The notes: generated by a model not told the origin, from the sequence alone. Numbered from the stretch's first letter, positions 30,914 to 39,590 are shown. The stretch: DNA of 64,000 nucleotides from Frigoribacterium sp. PhB24 (GCF_003755185.1 NZ_RKIC01000009.1:124001-188000); one strand, 5' to 3'. Translations and numbers: made by a program.

Positions 30914-31963
30914 TCAGGCGCCTCGCAGTTCGTCGGCTCGTCCGAGCGCCTGGACATGCCACTCGGTCTGCGCCAGGGCCGAGCCGAGCCGGTAGCCGTG
31001 CAGCGACGAGATGCCGCCGCTCCACGACATGCGCTCGGCGACCTGCCACACCGTCGGTCGGTCGAGGGCGTCGAGGGCGGCCGCCGCGTCGCGGCTGCGG
31101 TCGGCCCGGTGGGCGATCAGCGCCTCGGCCCGCTCGCGCAGGCCGGTGAACCGGTACTCGTGGCCCGGGCAGACCTCGAGGGCGTCGGGCCCGGCGACGT
31201 CGAGCGTCACCATGCGGTCGAGCGAGGCCAGGTAGTCGGTCAGCGGGTTCGTGCCGGTCCGACCGCCGAGGCCGATGCCGGGGTTGATCCGGGGCAGTAC
31301 GTGATCGCCCGTGAAGACGAGGCGTTGCTCGGGTTCGACGAAGGAGAGGTGACCGCCGGTGTGGCCCGGGGTGTGGAGGGCGCGCAGCAGCCGTCCCGCG
31401 ACCGGCAGTACGTCGCCGTCGCCGAGCAGCAGGTCGGCGGTGACCGCGGGCAGGTGGCGACCCGACCCCCAGGACGCGACCAGCGCCTCCTGGTCGTGCC
31501 CGGGTGCGCCCCAGCGGGCGATGTCGGCGTCGGCGGCCGTGGCATCGGACGTCCGCTCGCCGAGGGCGCGCTGCTCGGCGGCGTGCAGGGCGATCCGGGC
31601 CCCCGAGGCCCGCCGCAGTGCCTCCGCCCCGCCGAGGTGGTCGGCGTGCAGGTGCGTGACGGCGATCAGGTCGACGTCGGCGAGCGAGTGGTCGACGTCG
31701 GCGAGGGCGGCCTCGAGCCGGTCGAGGTTGGCGTCGACTCCCCAGCCGGGGTCGATGACGGTCAGTGCGCCGTCCGAGCCCTCGACGACGTACCCCAGCG
31801 AGTGGTCGTCGATGCCGTCGCCGAACTCGAACGCGACCGACCAGACGCCGTGCCGGACCTCCTCGACGGGCGGCAGGCCGCCACGCCGGACGGTGTCGGC
31901 CTGCACGCGGCTGAGCGGGACGGGAGGCGGGGGAGGCGCGGGTCGGCTGGCGGCGTCGGTCAC
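30914..31963 (-). CDS. MBL-fold metallo-hydrolase
   Basis: Metallo-beta-lactamase-fold hydrolase of 349 residues. The metal site reads THLHADHLGG (about residues 104-113), with later His residues in HTPGHTGGHLSF and GDHVLPRIN. A Pro-rich N-terminus (RPAPPPPPVPL) precedes it, and an extra helical domain follows the fold, as in glyoxalase II-like or LACTB2-like members. The substrate is not known. A GGAGGCGCG copy lies inside the gene at 31932. Confidence 0.85.
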   Translation of the reverse strand: MTDAASRPAPPPPPVPLSRVQADTVRRGGLPPVEEVRHGVWSVAFEFGDGIDDHSLGYVVEGSDGALTVIDPGWGVDANLDRLEAALADVDHSLADVDLIAVTHLHADHLGGAEALRRASGARIALHAAEQRALGERTSDATAADADIARWGAPGHDQEALVASWGSGRHLPAVTADLLLGDGDVLPVAGRLLRALHTPGHTGGHLSFVEPEQRLVFTGDHVLPRINPGIGLGGRTGTNPLTDYLASLDRMVTLDVAGPDALEVCPGHEYRFTGLRERAEALIAHRADRSRDAAAALDALDRPTVWQVAERMSWSGGISSLHGYRLGSALAQTEWHVQALGRADELRGA

Positions 31964-32006
31964 CCCGCGAGCCTAGCCAGCGCCGCCCGCGACCCGGGCC
32001 CGTCCG

Positions 32007-33038
32007 TCACTCGGCGGAGACCTCGATCAGCACCTTGCCGACGACGTCGCCCTCGACGGCTTCGTGGGCGGCGGCCGTCTCGGCGAGGGGGAAGGTGTGA
32101 AGCGGCAGGCCTGCGGCCTCGCCGACCGGCAGGACCCCGTCGCGCAGGGCCGCGGTGACGTCCTCGACGGCCGCCTGCAGCGCCTCCTCGCCCACGGTGT
32201 AGAGCAGGACGAACTGGAACCGGGTGTTGGTGATCATGTTCGCGCGGATCGGGATGGTCGTCGTGTCGCCGCCGTTGTCGGCGTAGATCGCCACGGAGGC
32301 GCGGTGCGCGACGACCTCGGAGAGCAGGTCCGCGTTCTGCGAGATCGCGACCTCCACGACGACGTCGACGCCGTCGGGAGCGATCTCGCGGATCTCGGCG
32401 GCGGCGTCGCCCGTGCGGTAGTTGACGACGTGGTGAGCGCCGGCGGCCGTGGCGAGGGCGGCCTTCTCGTCGCTGCTGATCGTCGTGATGACGGTGGCAC
32501 CCGCCCAGCGCGCGAGCTGGATGGCGGCGTGACCGACCGCGCCCGCGCCTCCCGCGACGAGGACGACGGCGCCGTCGAGGCTGCCGGGGGTCAGGCGGTT
32601 CGGGCCGTCCTCCCACACGGTCAGCGCACGGTGGGCGGTCATGGCCGGGACGCCGAGGCTCGCGCCGACGTCGAGGCCGACGCCCTCGGGCAGTGGCACG
32701 ACGCGCGAGGCGGGCAGGACGGTGAACTCCTGCGCGGTGCCGGTCGGGCGCTGGTGGGCCGAGAGGTAGGTCCAGACGCGGTCGCCGACCGACAGGCCGG
32801 TGACGCCCTCGCCGACGGCGTCGACGATGCCCGAGCCGTCCTGGTTCGGCGTGACCTCGGCGAACGGCAGCGGTTCGCCGGGGCCGCCGCCCGCACGGGA
32901 CTTCCAGTCGGTGGGGTTGACGCCCGAGAACACGACGCGCACCCGCACCTCGCCGGCGGCGGGTTCGGGTAGGTCGCGGTCCACGAGCTGCAGCACGGTG
33001 GGGGCGGGTCCGGTCTCGGAGTACACGATCGACTTCAT
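32007..33038 (-). CDS. NADPH:quinone reductase-like medium-chain dehydrogenase
   Basis: Zinc-independent MDR enzyme of 343 residues. The GroES-like half (VRVVFSGVNPTDWKSR) is followed by the Rossmann half with VLVAGGAGAVGHAAIQLARWAG as the NADPH motif. The usual zinc-binding Cys/His set is missing, typical of quinone oxidoreductases. The ATG at 33038 (MKSIVYSETG) is preferred to an upstream TTG at 33050. A family hairpin at 33087-33144 separates it from the esterase gene upstream, so it likely has its own promoter. Confidence 0.87.
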   Translation of the reverse strand: MKSIVYSETGPAPTVLQLVDRDLPEPAAGEVRVRVVFSGVNPTDWKSRAGGGPGEPLPFAEVTPNQDGSGIVDAVGEGVTGLSVGDRVWTYLSAHQRPTGTAQEFTVLPASRVVPLPEGVGLDVGASLGVPAMTAHRALTVWEDGPNRLTPGSLDGAVVLVAGGAGAVGHAAIQLARWAGATVITTISSDEKAALATAAGAHHVVNYRTGDAAAEIREIAPDGVDVVVEVAISQNADLLSEVVAHRASVAIYADNGGDTTTIPIRANMITNTRFQFVLLYTVGEEALQAAVEDVTAALRDGVLPVGEAAGLPLHTFPLAETAAAHEAVEGDVVGKVLIEVSAE

Positions 33039-33086
33039 GCCCGGAGCCAACCAGACCCGGCCCCGTCGTGTTCCTGCCGGCTGCGC

Positions 33087-33144
33087 CGAGATGTCACGAC
33101 TGGCCGCTCACCTTCAGAGATGAGCGGCCAGTCGTGACATCTCG
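33087..33144. repeat. Intergenic long hairpin, family copy 3
   Basis: Arms 33087-33110 and 33121-33144 are a perfect 24-bp inverted repeat around a 10-base loop. Unlike the other three copies, it sits between two genes on the same (minus) strand, downstream of the acetylxylan esterase gene. The variable dinucleotide in the arm is TG here, with the matching CA in the other arm. Confidence 0.85.
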
Positions 33145-33160
33145 GCGAGCCGACCAGGGC

Positions 33161-34123
33161 TCAGGCCCCGGCGCCGCGGAACAGGGCCAGCGCCAGCAGG
33201 TCGTCCTCGAACCCGCCGCCCTCGTGCCCGTTGTACGGCCAGACCGTGATGTCGGCCGCTCCGGCGTACGCGTTGAACGCGCCGAACACCGTCGACGGCG
33301 GGCAGGTCGGGTCCATCAACGCCGTCGTGAAGAGGGCGGATGCCGACGCCCGCCGGGCGAAGTTGACGCCGTCGAAGTACGCGAGGACGTCGTGCACCGA
33401 GGAGGCGCGGTGCCGGTGGACCGCCAGGTAACGTCCGATCTCCTTGTACGGGTCGGCGTCGGTGATGACGGTCGCCCGGCGGAAGTCGCAGAGGAACGGC
33501 ACGTACGCCGCGACGGCGGCGAGGTCGGGGACGAGTCCGGCGACGGCGAGGGCGATGCCGCCGCCCTGGCTGCCGCCGACGACGGACACCCGGGTCGCGT
33601 CGACGACGTCGAACCCCCGAGCGGCCTCCACGGCCCGGACGGCGTCCGCGAACACCCGCCGGTAGTAGTAGGTCTCACGCGAGTCGATGCCCCGCGTCAT
33701 GACGCCGGGATGCGCGGGGCCCGAGCCGTCCGGGTCGGGGGTGGCGCCGAGGCTCCACCCCGAGCCCTGACCGCGGGTGTCCATCTGCAGGTGGGCGAAC
33801 CCGGCGGACGACCAGAACAGGTTCTCGACCGCCGCGCCCCGCCCTCCGCCGTAGCCGACGAACTGCACGACCGCCGGCAACGGTCCCTCCGCTCCGGCGG
33901 GCACGCGCAGCCAGGCCCGCACGGGTTGGCCCGCCCAGCCGGCGAAGGTCACGTCGTACACGTCGACCGTCGTCAGCCCCGTGTCGACCCGTTCGACCCG
34001 CAGGTCGAGCGGGTGCGCCCGTGTCTCGGCGAGCGTCGTCGCCCAGAACTCGTCGAAGTCGTCGGGATCGGTCTGGGTGCTGCGGTACTCCCGCAGCGCG
34101 GGTTCCGGCAGGTCGGTGAACAT
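33161..34123 (-). CDS. Acetylxylan esterase / cephalosporin-C deacetylase family
   Basis: Alpha/beta hydrolase of the AXE1 family, 320 residues, removing acetyl groups from xylo-oligosaccharides or related esters. The nucleophile elbow is VVGGSQGGGIAL, and the catalytic His is in YNGHEGGG near the C-terminus. Hallmark segments include VVQFVGYGGGRG and DTRGQGSGWS. It has no signal peptide, so it acts on imported substrates. It sits 60 bases downstream of the LLM oxidoreductase gene on the same strand. Confidence 0.92.
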   Translation of the reverse strand: MFTDLPEPALREYRSTQTDPDDFDEFWATTLAETRAHPLDLRVERVDTGLTTVDVYDVTFAGWAGQPVRAWLRVPAGAEGPLPAVVQFVGYGGGRGAAVENLFWSSAGFAHLQMDTRGQGSGWSLGATPDPDGSGPAHPGVMTRGIDSRETYYYRRVFADAVRAVEAARGFDVVDATRVSVVGGSQGGGIALAVAGLVPDLAAVAAYVPFLCDFRRATVITDADPYKEIGRYLAVHRHRASSVHDVLAYFDGVNFARRASASALFTTALMDPTCPPSTVFGAFNAYAGAADITVWPYNGHEGGGFEDDLLALALFRGAGA

Positions 34124-34158
34124 GCCCCTTGTCTACCGCAGCCCGCGACGGCCGCCGA

Positions 34159-34181
34159 GGAGGCGCGGTGCAGGAGGCGCG
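34159..34181. repeat. Tandem pair of the dispersed GGAGGCGCG motif
   Basis: Two copies of GGAGGCGCG (34159-34167, 34173-34181) lie 14 bases apart just after the stop codon of the LLM gene. This 9-mer recurs 37 times in the window. Plus-strand starts: 4645, 11554, 14514, 15259, 25036, 28757, 30842, 31932, 32295, 33401, 34159, 34173, 35717, 39051, 42565, 44273, 49622, 49903, 50250, 52738, 55813. Minus-strand copies start at 39, 2028, 6160, 11751, 12337, 14429, 25975, 27987, 30399, 30490, 32544, 35342, 39467, 41193, 48106 and 48888. About 14 are intergenic. Confidence 0.8.
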
Positions 34182-34183
34182 GC

Positions 34184-35227
34184 TCAGCTCGCGCGAGCCA
34201 GGTTCGGCACCCAGCCGAACGCCGGGGCGACGTGGTCGGCCACCGTCTGCAGCAGGCGCGCGTTGTAGGCGACCCCGAGCTGGTTCGGCACCGTCAGCAG
34301 GATCGTGTCGGCGTCCCGCACCGCGGCATCGGCCGCCAACTGCTTGGCGATGACGTCGGGTTCGCCCACGTAGCTCTTGCCGAAGCGGGACTGCACGCCG
34401 TCGAGCAGCCCGACCTGGTCCTGCGAGTCGGCCTGGGCACGGACGCCGAAGTACCGACGGTCCTCGTCGGTCGTGATCGGGATCACGCTCCGGCTCACCG
34501 ACACCCGGGGCTCGCGCGTGTGACCGGCGGCGCGGTAGGCCTCGCGGTACAGCGCGATCTGCTCGGCCTGCAGCTCGTCGAACGGCACCCCGGTGTCCTC
34601 GGTCAGCAGGGTGCTGCTCATCAGGTTCATGCCCTGCTCACCGGTCCAGACGGCCGTCGAGCGGCTGCCGGAACCCCACCAGATGCGCTCGCCGAGGCCG
34701 GGGGAGCGGGGTTCGACCGAGAGCCCGTGCGACCAGCCGGTCATCGTCGGGTCGGACTCCGCCACGTCGGCGCCGTCGATCGCGGCCCGGAAGACCTCGG
34801 TGTGCCGGCGGGCCAGGTCGGCGTCGCTCTCGCCGTCGCGCGGGACGTGGCCGAAGGCCTCCCACCCGCGCAGGGCGGGTTCGGGTGACCCGCGACTCAC
34901 GCCGAGCTGCAACCGGCCCGCGCTGATCAGGTCGGCGGCCGCGGCCTGCTCGGCCATCGAGAGCGGGTTCTCGTAGCGCATGTCGATCACGCCGGTGCCG
35001 AGTTCGATGCGGCTCGTCCGGGCGGCCATCGCGGCCAGCAGGGGGAAGGGGGTGGCGGCCTGGCGCACGAAGTGGTGCACGCGCACCGCGGCGACGTCGA
35101 TGCCGATCTCCTCCGCGGCCTCGGCCAGCTCGATCGACTGGACCAGCGCCTCCCGGGCGGTCGGTGTCGCCGAGCCGCGCACGTCCTGGTAGTGACCGAA
35201 CGACAGGAACCCGATGCGCTTCTTCAT
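34184..35227 (-). CDS. LLM-class flavin-dependent oxidoreductase
   Basis: Luciferase-like monooxygenase of 347 residues using reduced FMN or F420. The N-terminus KKRIGFLSFGHYQDVRG, the segment RTSRIELGTGVIDMRYENP and AGRLQLGVSRGSPEP are typical of the fold. The substrate is unknown. The ATG at 35227 is clear, preceded by a divergent promoter region shared with the gene at 35294. Its stop is followed by CGCGCCTCC on the coding strand. Confidence 0.87.
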   Translation of the reverse strand: MKKRIGFLSFGHYQDVRGSATPTAREALVQSIELAEAAEEIGIDVAAVRVHHFVRQAATPFPLLAAMAARTSRIELGTGVIDMRYENPLSMAEQAAAADLISAGRLQLGVSRGSPEPALRGWEAFGHVPRDGESDADLARRHTEVFRAAIDGADVAESDPTMTGWSHGLSVEPRSPGLGERIWWGSGSRSTAVWTGEQGMNLMSSTLLTEDTGVPFDELQAEQIALYREAYRAAGHTREPRVSVSRSVIPITTDEDRRYFGVRAQADSQDQVGLLDGVQSRFGKSYVGEPDVIAKQLAADAAVRDADTILLTVPNQLGVAYNARLLQTVADHVAPAFGWVPNLARAS

Positions 35228-35293
35228 GACCGGGCGAACCCCGGACCCGGTCCGGCCATTCCGCCCGGGGCCCGTGCTGGGTAGCGTGGTGCC

Positions 35294-35695
35294 GTGGAGA
35301 ACCGCTTTCGCCTCGACGGTGACGACCTCGGAGTCGACCTGCGCGCCTCCTCGGTCACCCTCGACGACGACGGCGTCGTGGACGCCCGCATCGTCGCGGC
35401 CCGGGTGCCCGAGGTGGCCGACTGGTCGGACGAGCCGCCGTCGCTGACCTTCCGTGACGTGCCGATGAGGTTCGACGGCGCCGCCTTCGGCGCCACGGTC
35501 GACGACGAGCTGCTCGACGAGCACGAGATCGTCTTCCGGCTCGGCGAGAACCTCGACGTGCACGGGGTGCTCAGCCTCGGCGCCGGTGACCGGTTGCGCT
35601 TCGTGGGCACGACCCACCTCTCGGGCGAGCCGAAGGCGTGGCGCCTCGACGTCTCGATCGGCTTCGGCGGCTCGGGGCGACGCGCCGCGATCTGA
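35294..35695 (+). CDS. Conserved hypothetical protein
   Basis: A 133-residue acidic protein without recognised motifs, predicted to be mostly beta-strand (alternating hydrophobic residues in FRLDGDDLGVDLRASSVTLD and LRFVGTTHLSG). It starts at GTG 35294 with a TAGCGT box 9 bases before and no ribosome-binding site, so its mRNA is probably leaderless. It is divergent from the LLM gene. A 13-bp hairpin follows at 35768-35818. The function is unknown. Confidence 0.65.
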   Translation: MENRFRLDGDDLGVDLRASSVTLDDDGVVDARIVAARVPEVADWSDEPPSLTFRDVPMRFDGAAFGATVDDELLDEHEIVFRLGENLDVHGVLSLGAGDRLRFVGTTHLSGEPKAWRLDVSIGFGGSGRRAAI

Positions 35696-35767
35696 CGCTG
35701 GTCGCGGTCGACACCAGGAGGCGCGGGTCGAGCCCCGGGGACGACCCCGGGCGACGAGTGGGGTGCG

Positions 35768-35818
35768 GGGTGCGCGACCGGCCTGACGACCTGGTGAGGG
35801 TCGGACGGTCGCGCACCC
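35768..35818. terminator. Hairpin downstream of the hypothetical gene
   Basis: GGGTGCGCGACCG (35768-35780) pairs perfectly with CGGTCGCGCACCC (35806-35818), with a 25-base loop. It lies 72 bases after the stop of the gene at 35294 and before the TetR promoter. No U-run follows, as is usual in high-GC genomes. Confidence 0.5.
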
Positions 35819-35906
35819 GCGCGGTCTCCTGATGATTCGGGTCCACCAGGCGATCACGATGCTAGCGCCTCGATACCGGTGGGTATGCGCCTCGGGCGGG
35901 GGCGTG

Positions 35907-35932
35907 GCGGGTGACTTCTGAGGATCACCCGC
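35907..35932. promoter_or_regulatory. Candidate TetR autoregulatory operator
   Basis: GCGGGTGA (35907-35914) and TCACCCGC (35925-35932) are perfect inverted arms with a 10-base spacer, ending just before a TAGGGT box (35939-35944) and the TetR ATG at 35951. A second small palindrome, ATACC/GGTAT, lies at 35873-35886. The location over the promoter suggests self-repression. Confidence 0.5.
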
Positions 35933-35950
35933 ACCCGTTAGGGTCGCAGC

Positions 35951-36568
35951 ATGGCCACCACCGCCGGGGCTCCCGTTCCCCGCATCCCTCGAGCCGAGGT
36001 CAAGCAGCGACTCCTCGACGCGGCGGCCGACCTGTTCTCACGGCGCGGGGTGCACGCGACCACGCTGGACGACGTCGCGCGGGCGGCCGGTTTCAGCAAG
36101 GGTGCCGTCTACTCGAACTTCTCCTCGAAGGACGACCTGGTCCGCAGCCTCATGCGTCGCGAGACCGACGGTGCGCTGGGTGCCCTGCAGGGCATGTTCT
36201 TCCCGGGCACCTCGCTCGACCAGTTGCCCGAGAAGATCGGCACGGCGTTCGCGCCCTACGGCCCCGGCCAGGTCGAGGACTTCGCGTTGATGAGCGAGTT
36301 CCGGGCCCACGCCCTCTCCCACCCCGAGGTGATGGCCGACTTCGTCCGTCAGCGCCGCGAGGTGCTCGACGCCCTGCACGGTCTCGTCGAGGAGGTCTTC
36401 CAGGGGCAGGCCGTCCAGGTGACCGGGCTCGAGCCGCGGACCTTGGCCCGTGTGCTCATCTGCATCACGCTGGGCGTCGCCTTCGACTGGCCCGCCACGG
36501 GTGAGCAGGCGGCCGGCGAGCTCATGGGCGACGTCGTCGCCGCCCTCACCCGCGGCCTGACGGCCTGA
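35951..36568 (+). CDS. TetR/AcrR-family transcriptional regulator
   Basis: Repressor of 205 residues. The HTH spans about residues 17-62 (ATTLDDVARAAGFSKGAVYSNFSSKDDLV), and the C-terminal ligand domain includes a TetR_C-like helix bundle. A TAGGGT box lies 7 bases before the ATG without a ribosome-binding site, indicating a leaderless transcript. A palindrome sits at the promoter. The convergent MFS gene is separated by a degenerate hairpin; drug-efflux regulation is possible but unproven. Confidence 0.9.
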   Translation: MATTAGAPVPRIPRAEVKQRLLDAAADLFSRRGVHATTLDDVARAAGFSKGAVYSNFSSKDDLVRSLMRRETDGALGALQGMFFPGTSLDQLPEKIGTAFAPYGPGQVEDFALMSEFRAHALSHPEVMADFVRQRREVLDALHGLVEEVFQGQAVQVTGLEPRTLARVLICITLGVAFDWPATGEQAAGELMGDVVAALTRGLTA

Positions 36569-36580
36569 CGCCCGCCAAAC

Positions 36581-36639
36581 ACGGGCGAGTCCGTGCCGGA
36601 CGGGCGCTCGCGCACGACCGGGACCGACGAACTAGCCCG
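36581..36639. terminator. Degenerate hairpin between TetR and MFS genes
   Basis: Arms near 36582-36594 and 36627-36639 pair imperfectly, with an inner GC-rich segment. Its left part (ACGGGCGAGTCCGTGCCGG) matches the left arm of the hairpin at 7091, so both derive from one repeat family, this copy having decayed. It lies between convergent genes. Confidence 0.45.
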
Positions 36640-36667
36640 CTTAGGCGACCCGGCGCGCCGTCCGTGC

Positions 36668-37990
36668 CTAGCGCTGCTCGATGGTGACGACCGGGACGTG
36701 CCACCGGGTGCGCACCTGCAGCGTCAGCTGTCCGCGACGAGCGAGCACGAGGGCCGTCACGGCGGCAGCGACCGCCGGCACGCCGCCCGAGACGATCATG
36801 CCGACGTGCGTGCCGAAGGTCTCGACGATCACGCCCATCAGCGGCCCCCCGATCGCCTGGCCGCCGAGCAGCACGAGGATGTACAGCGACATCACCCGCC
36901 CGCGGATCGCGATGTTGCTCGACATCTGCACCAGCTGGTTCGCCGCCGTCAAGAACAGCAGCGACGCGAGCCCGACGCCGACGAGCACGACGGCGAACGG
37001 CACGAGCGACGGCATCGACCCGGCCACGGCCTGCAGCACGCCCGTCACGAGCACGCCCGACACGATGGTGCGCAGCCGGATCGTCGCGCGTCGCGTCGAC
37101 AACAGGGCACCGGTCAGGGCTCCGACGGCGATCATCGAGTTGAAGAGTCCGTAGCCGCCCGGGCCGACGTCGTAGACGTCCGCCGCGAAGGACGCGAGCA
37201 GCACGGGCATCGTGAGGCCGAACACGGCGTAGACGCCGACGAGCAGCACGGGTACGACGATCGTCGGTTTCGAACGCGCATAGGCGAGGCCCTGCCTGAG
37301 CTGACCTCGTCCTCGGGCGGACGAGGCGACGCGCGTCATCTGCGCCGTCCGCAGCATCGTCAGCATCACGACCACCACCAGGCAGGCGACGCCGTTGACG
37401 ACGAACGCCCAGCCCGCCCCGACGGCCAGCAGCAGCACGCCGGCGATCGCGGGGCCGACCATCCCGCCGAGCTGGAACACGCTCGAGTTGACGCTGATGG
37501 CGTTGCGCAGGTGGGTGTGGCCGACGAGTTCGGTGACGATCACCTGGCGGGCCGGGTTGTCGACGACCGTCACGAGGCCCGTGGCGAAGGCGATGGCGAA
37601 GACGTGCCAGGCCTCGACGACGCCCGCGAGCGTCAGGGCGGCGAGCCCCAGGCTGAGCATCGCGAAGACGCTCTGGGTGACGAGCATGAGGGCGCGCTTC
37701 GAGAAGCGGTCGACGATCACCCCGCCGAGCAGGCCGAAGAAGAGCATGGGGGCGAACTGCATGGCCACGGTGATGCCGACGGCGGTCGCGCTGCCGGTCA
37801 GCTCGAGAACGAGCCAGTCCTGGGCGATGCGCTGCATCCAGCCGGCGGTCATCGCGACGACGTTGCCCGCCGTCCAGAGGCGGAAGTTCGGCACGCTCAA
37901 GGCGATGAAGGTGTGCCGCCACGGCGGACGGGTCGTGCTGATCGGAAGGGGAGCGGTCGGGGGGAAGTCGGTGCGGGGCGGGGCGGACAT
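36668..37990 (-). CDS. MFS transporter (EntS-like exporter family)
   Basis: Inner-membrane transporter of 440 residues with about 12 hydrophobic segments. The N-terminal FRLWTAGNVVAMTAGWMQRIAQDW and GLLGGVIVDRFSKRALM (conserved loop 2-3) place it in the MFS_3 group with EntS-like siderophore or drug exporters. The ATG at 37990 with AGGAAC upstream is preferred to a longer frame back to 38053. It is divergent from a LysR regulator, which may control it. The substrate is unknown. Confidence 0.88.
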   Translation of the reverse strand: MSAPPRTDFPPTAPLPISTTRPPWRHTFIALSVPNFRLWTAGNVVAMTAGWMQRIAQDWLVLELTGSATAVGITVAMQFAPMLFFGLLGGVIVDRFSKRALMLVTQSVFAMLSLGLAALTLAGVVEAWHVFAIAFATGLVTVVDNPARQVIVTELVGHTHLRNAISVNSSVFQLGGMVGPAIAGVLLLAVGAGWAFVVNGVACLVVVVMLTMLRTAQMTRVASSARGRGQLRQGLAYARSKPTIVVPVLLVGVYAVFGLTMPVLLASFAADVYDVGPGGYGLFNSMIAVGALTGALLSTRRATIRLRTIVSGVLVTGVLQAVAGSMPSLVPFAVVLVGVGLASLLFLTAANQLVQMSSNIAIRGRVMSLYILVLLGGQAIGGPLMGVIVETFGTHVGMIVSGGVPAVAAAVTALVLARRGQLTLQVRTRWHVPVVTIEQR

Positions 37991-38100
37991 CACTGTTCCT
38001 GCGCTGGTGGTTCGGTTCACGGTCTGCATCAACGGTAGGGCCGACCTGGTCATTCGGACCCCGGTGGGAGATGATGGGTCGCATTGGCTTCGTGAATGAC

Positions 38101-38133
38101 GGCGCCTCCGGCCCGCTCGACGAAGGAGGCGCC
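38101..38133 (+). promoter_or_regulatory. Hairpin that would hide the LysR ribosome-binding site
   Basis: GGCGCCTCC (38101-38109) is the perfect inverse of GGAGGCGCC (38125-38133), which includes the Shine-Dalgarno sequence GGAGG and directly precedes the GTG start at 38134. In the mRNA the 9-bp stem with a 15-base loop would sequester the ribosome-binding site. The second arm is a one-base variant of the dispersed 9-mer. Confidence 0.55.
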
Positions 38134-38991
38134 GTGTACGACCCCACGCTGCTCACGACGTTCCTGGTCGTCGCCGAGACCCGCAGCTTCACCCGGGCCG
38201 CGCAGCGCCTCGGCATCAGCCAACCGACGGTCAGCCAGCAGGTCGGCAGGCTCGAGAAGGCCGCCGGACGCACCCTCGTCGCCCGCGACACCCGCGACGT
38301 GCGCCTGACCGACAACGGCGACGCCATGGCCGGCTTCGCCCGGACGATCCTCGCCGCCCACGCCGCGGCCGAGAGCTACTTCAGCGGCTCGGCCATGCGG
38401 GGCCGGCTCCGCTTCGGCGCGGCCGACGACCTCGCCATCACCCAGCTGCCCCGCATCCTGCGCCACTTCCGCCAGCTCTACCCGCAGATCAACCTCGAAC
38501 TCACCGTCAACCAGTCCGCCCCTCTGCGCCGCCGGCTCGCGGCCGGTCACCTCGACCTCATCTTCGTCAAGCAGACGGCCGGCGAGTCCGACGAGGGCAC
38601 CCGCGTGGCCGGCGACGCCATGGTCTGGATCGGCCAGGAGAAGCTCGTCGTCGAGCCCGGCCAGCCCGTGCCGCTCATCGCGTACCAGGCGCCCAGCCTC
38701 AGCCGTCAGATGGCCATCGACGCCCTCGAGCGAGCCGGTCGTACCTGGCGCATCACCTGCAACACCCGAGACGTCAACGGCGTCCTCGCCGCCGTCCGGG
38801 CGGGGATGGGTGTCGCCGTGTTCCCGTTCTCACTGATCCCCACCGACCTCGTCAAGGTGAGCGACCGGTTCACGCTGCCCACCCTCGGCGACGTCGACTA
38901 CGTGCTCGTCGCCAACCCGGGCGCCGCTCGCGAGCCCGTCGACGCCCTCATGTCGGCGATCACCAGCCGAGGTGTCAGCAGGGCCGTCTGA
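38134..38991 (+). CDS. LysR-family transcriptional regulator
   Basis: DNA-binding regulator of 285 residues. The winged HTH is at residues 1-60 (LLTTFLVVAETRSFTRAAQRLGISQPTVSQQVGRLE), followed by the two-lobed effector domain. The GTG at 38134 is chosen because the LysR domain normally begins within a few residues of the start and GGAGG lies 5 bases before it; an upstream ATG at 38071 would add 21 unrelated residues. It is divergent from the MFS transporter gene, a likely target. The inducer is unknown. Confidence 0.93.
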   Translation: MYDPTLLTTFLVVAETRSFTRAAQRLGISQPTVSQQVGRLEKAAGRTLVARDTRDVRLTDNGDAMAGFARTILAAHAAAESYFSGSAMRGRLRFGAADDLAITQLPRILRHFRQLYPQINLELTVNQSAPLRRRLAAGHLDLIFVKQTAGESDEGTRVAGDAMVWIGQEKLVVEPGQPVPLIAYQAPSLSRQMAIDALERAGRTWRITCNTRDVNGVLAAVRAGMGVAVFPFSLIPTDLVKVSDRFTLPTLGDVDYVLVANPGAAREPVDALMSAITSRGVSRAV

Positions 38992-39073
38992 GCCGGGCCG
39001 AGCCCACGAACGGTCCGAGCCTTCCGGCGCGCCGCCCACACCCCGCCCCGGGAGGCGCGCGCAAGATGGTCGC

Positions 39074-39478
39074 ATGAGTCACCGCCCCACACGCCGCCAG
39101 AAGTCCGCCGCCCGTCGGGACGCGCGCGTCCTCGCCGCGATCCTGGGCGGCTCCGGCCTCCTGCATCTCGCGAAGCCCGCCGCGTACGACGCCGTCGTCC
39201 CCCGGAGCGTCCCGGGTCCGGCCCGGTTCTGGACGATCAGCTCGGGTCTCGCCGAGGTCGGCATCGCCGCCGCCCTCCTCGCCCCGAGGACGCGTCCGGC
39301 CGGCGGCCTCGCCGCCGCCGTGCTCTTCGTGGCCGTCTTCCCGGCCAACGTCTCGATGGCCCTGCGAGCTCTGAAGAGCGAGCGGGCCACGACTGGTCGC
39401 ACGGCCGTCACCCTCGTCCGGCTGCCGTTGCAGGTGCCCCTCGTGACGCGCGCGCTCGGCGTGCACCGCGCCTCCTAG
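39074..39478 (+). CDS. DoxX-like membrane protein, paralog
   Basis: A 134-residue protein with three or four membrane helices (VLAAILGGSGLLHLAKP; FWTISSGLAEVGIAAALLA; GGLAAAVLFVAVFPANVSMAL). It resembles the protein at 24573 in helix order and in the FP(A/G)N(V/I)S motif. The ATG at 39074 is preferred over a longer Pro-rich frame. It ends in the 9-mer CGCGCCTCC directly followed by TAG. The function is unknown. Confidence 0.8.
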   Translation: MSHRPTRRQKSAARRDARVLAAILGGSGLLHLAKPAAYDAVVPRSVPGPARFWTISSGLAEVGIAAALLAPRTRPAGGLAAAVLFVAVFPANVSMALRALKSERATTGRTAVTLVRLPLQVPLVTRALGVHRAS

Positions 39479-39590
39479 GCGGCCGATCGCGTCGGCGGTC
39501 ACGGGGCGGGGTCGTTGCAGGGTGCACCTGCGCACGCCCTATCCTGTTCTCTTCCCCCTCGACATCCGATCTCACCGGAGACGCATCGCC

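Noticed and set aside
39480-39590. Purine riboswitch before the NCS2 permease
   Set aside because: The leader is short and lacks the conserved helices and loop motifs of that class.
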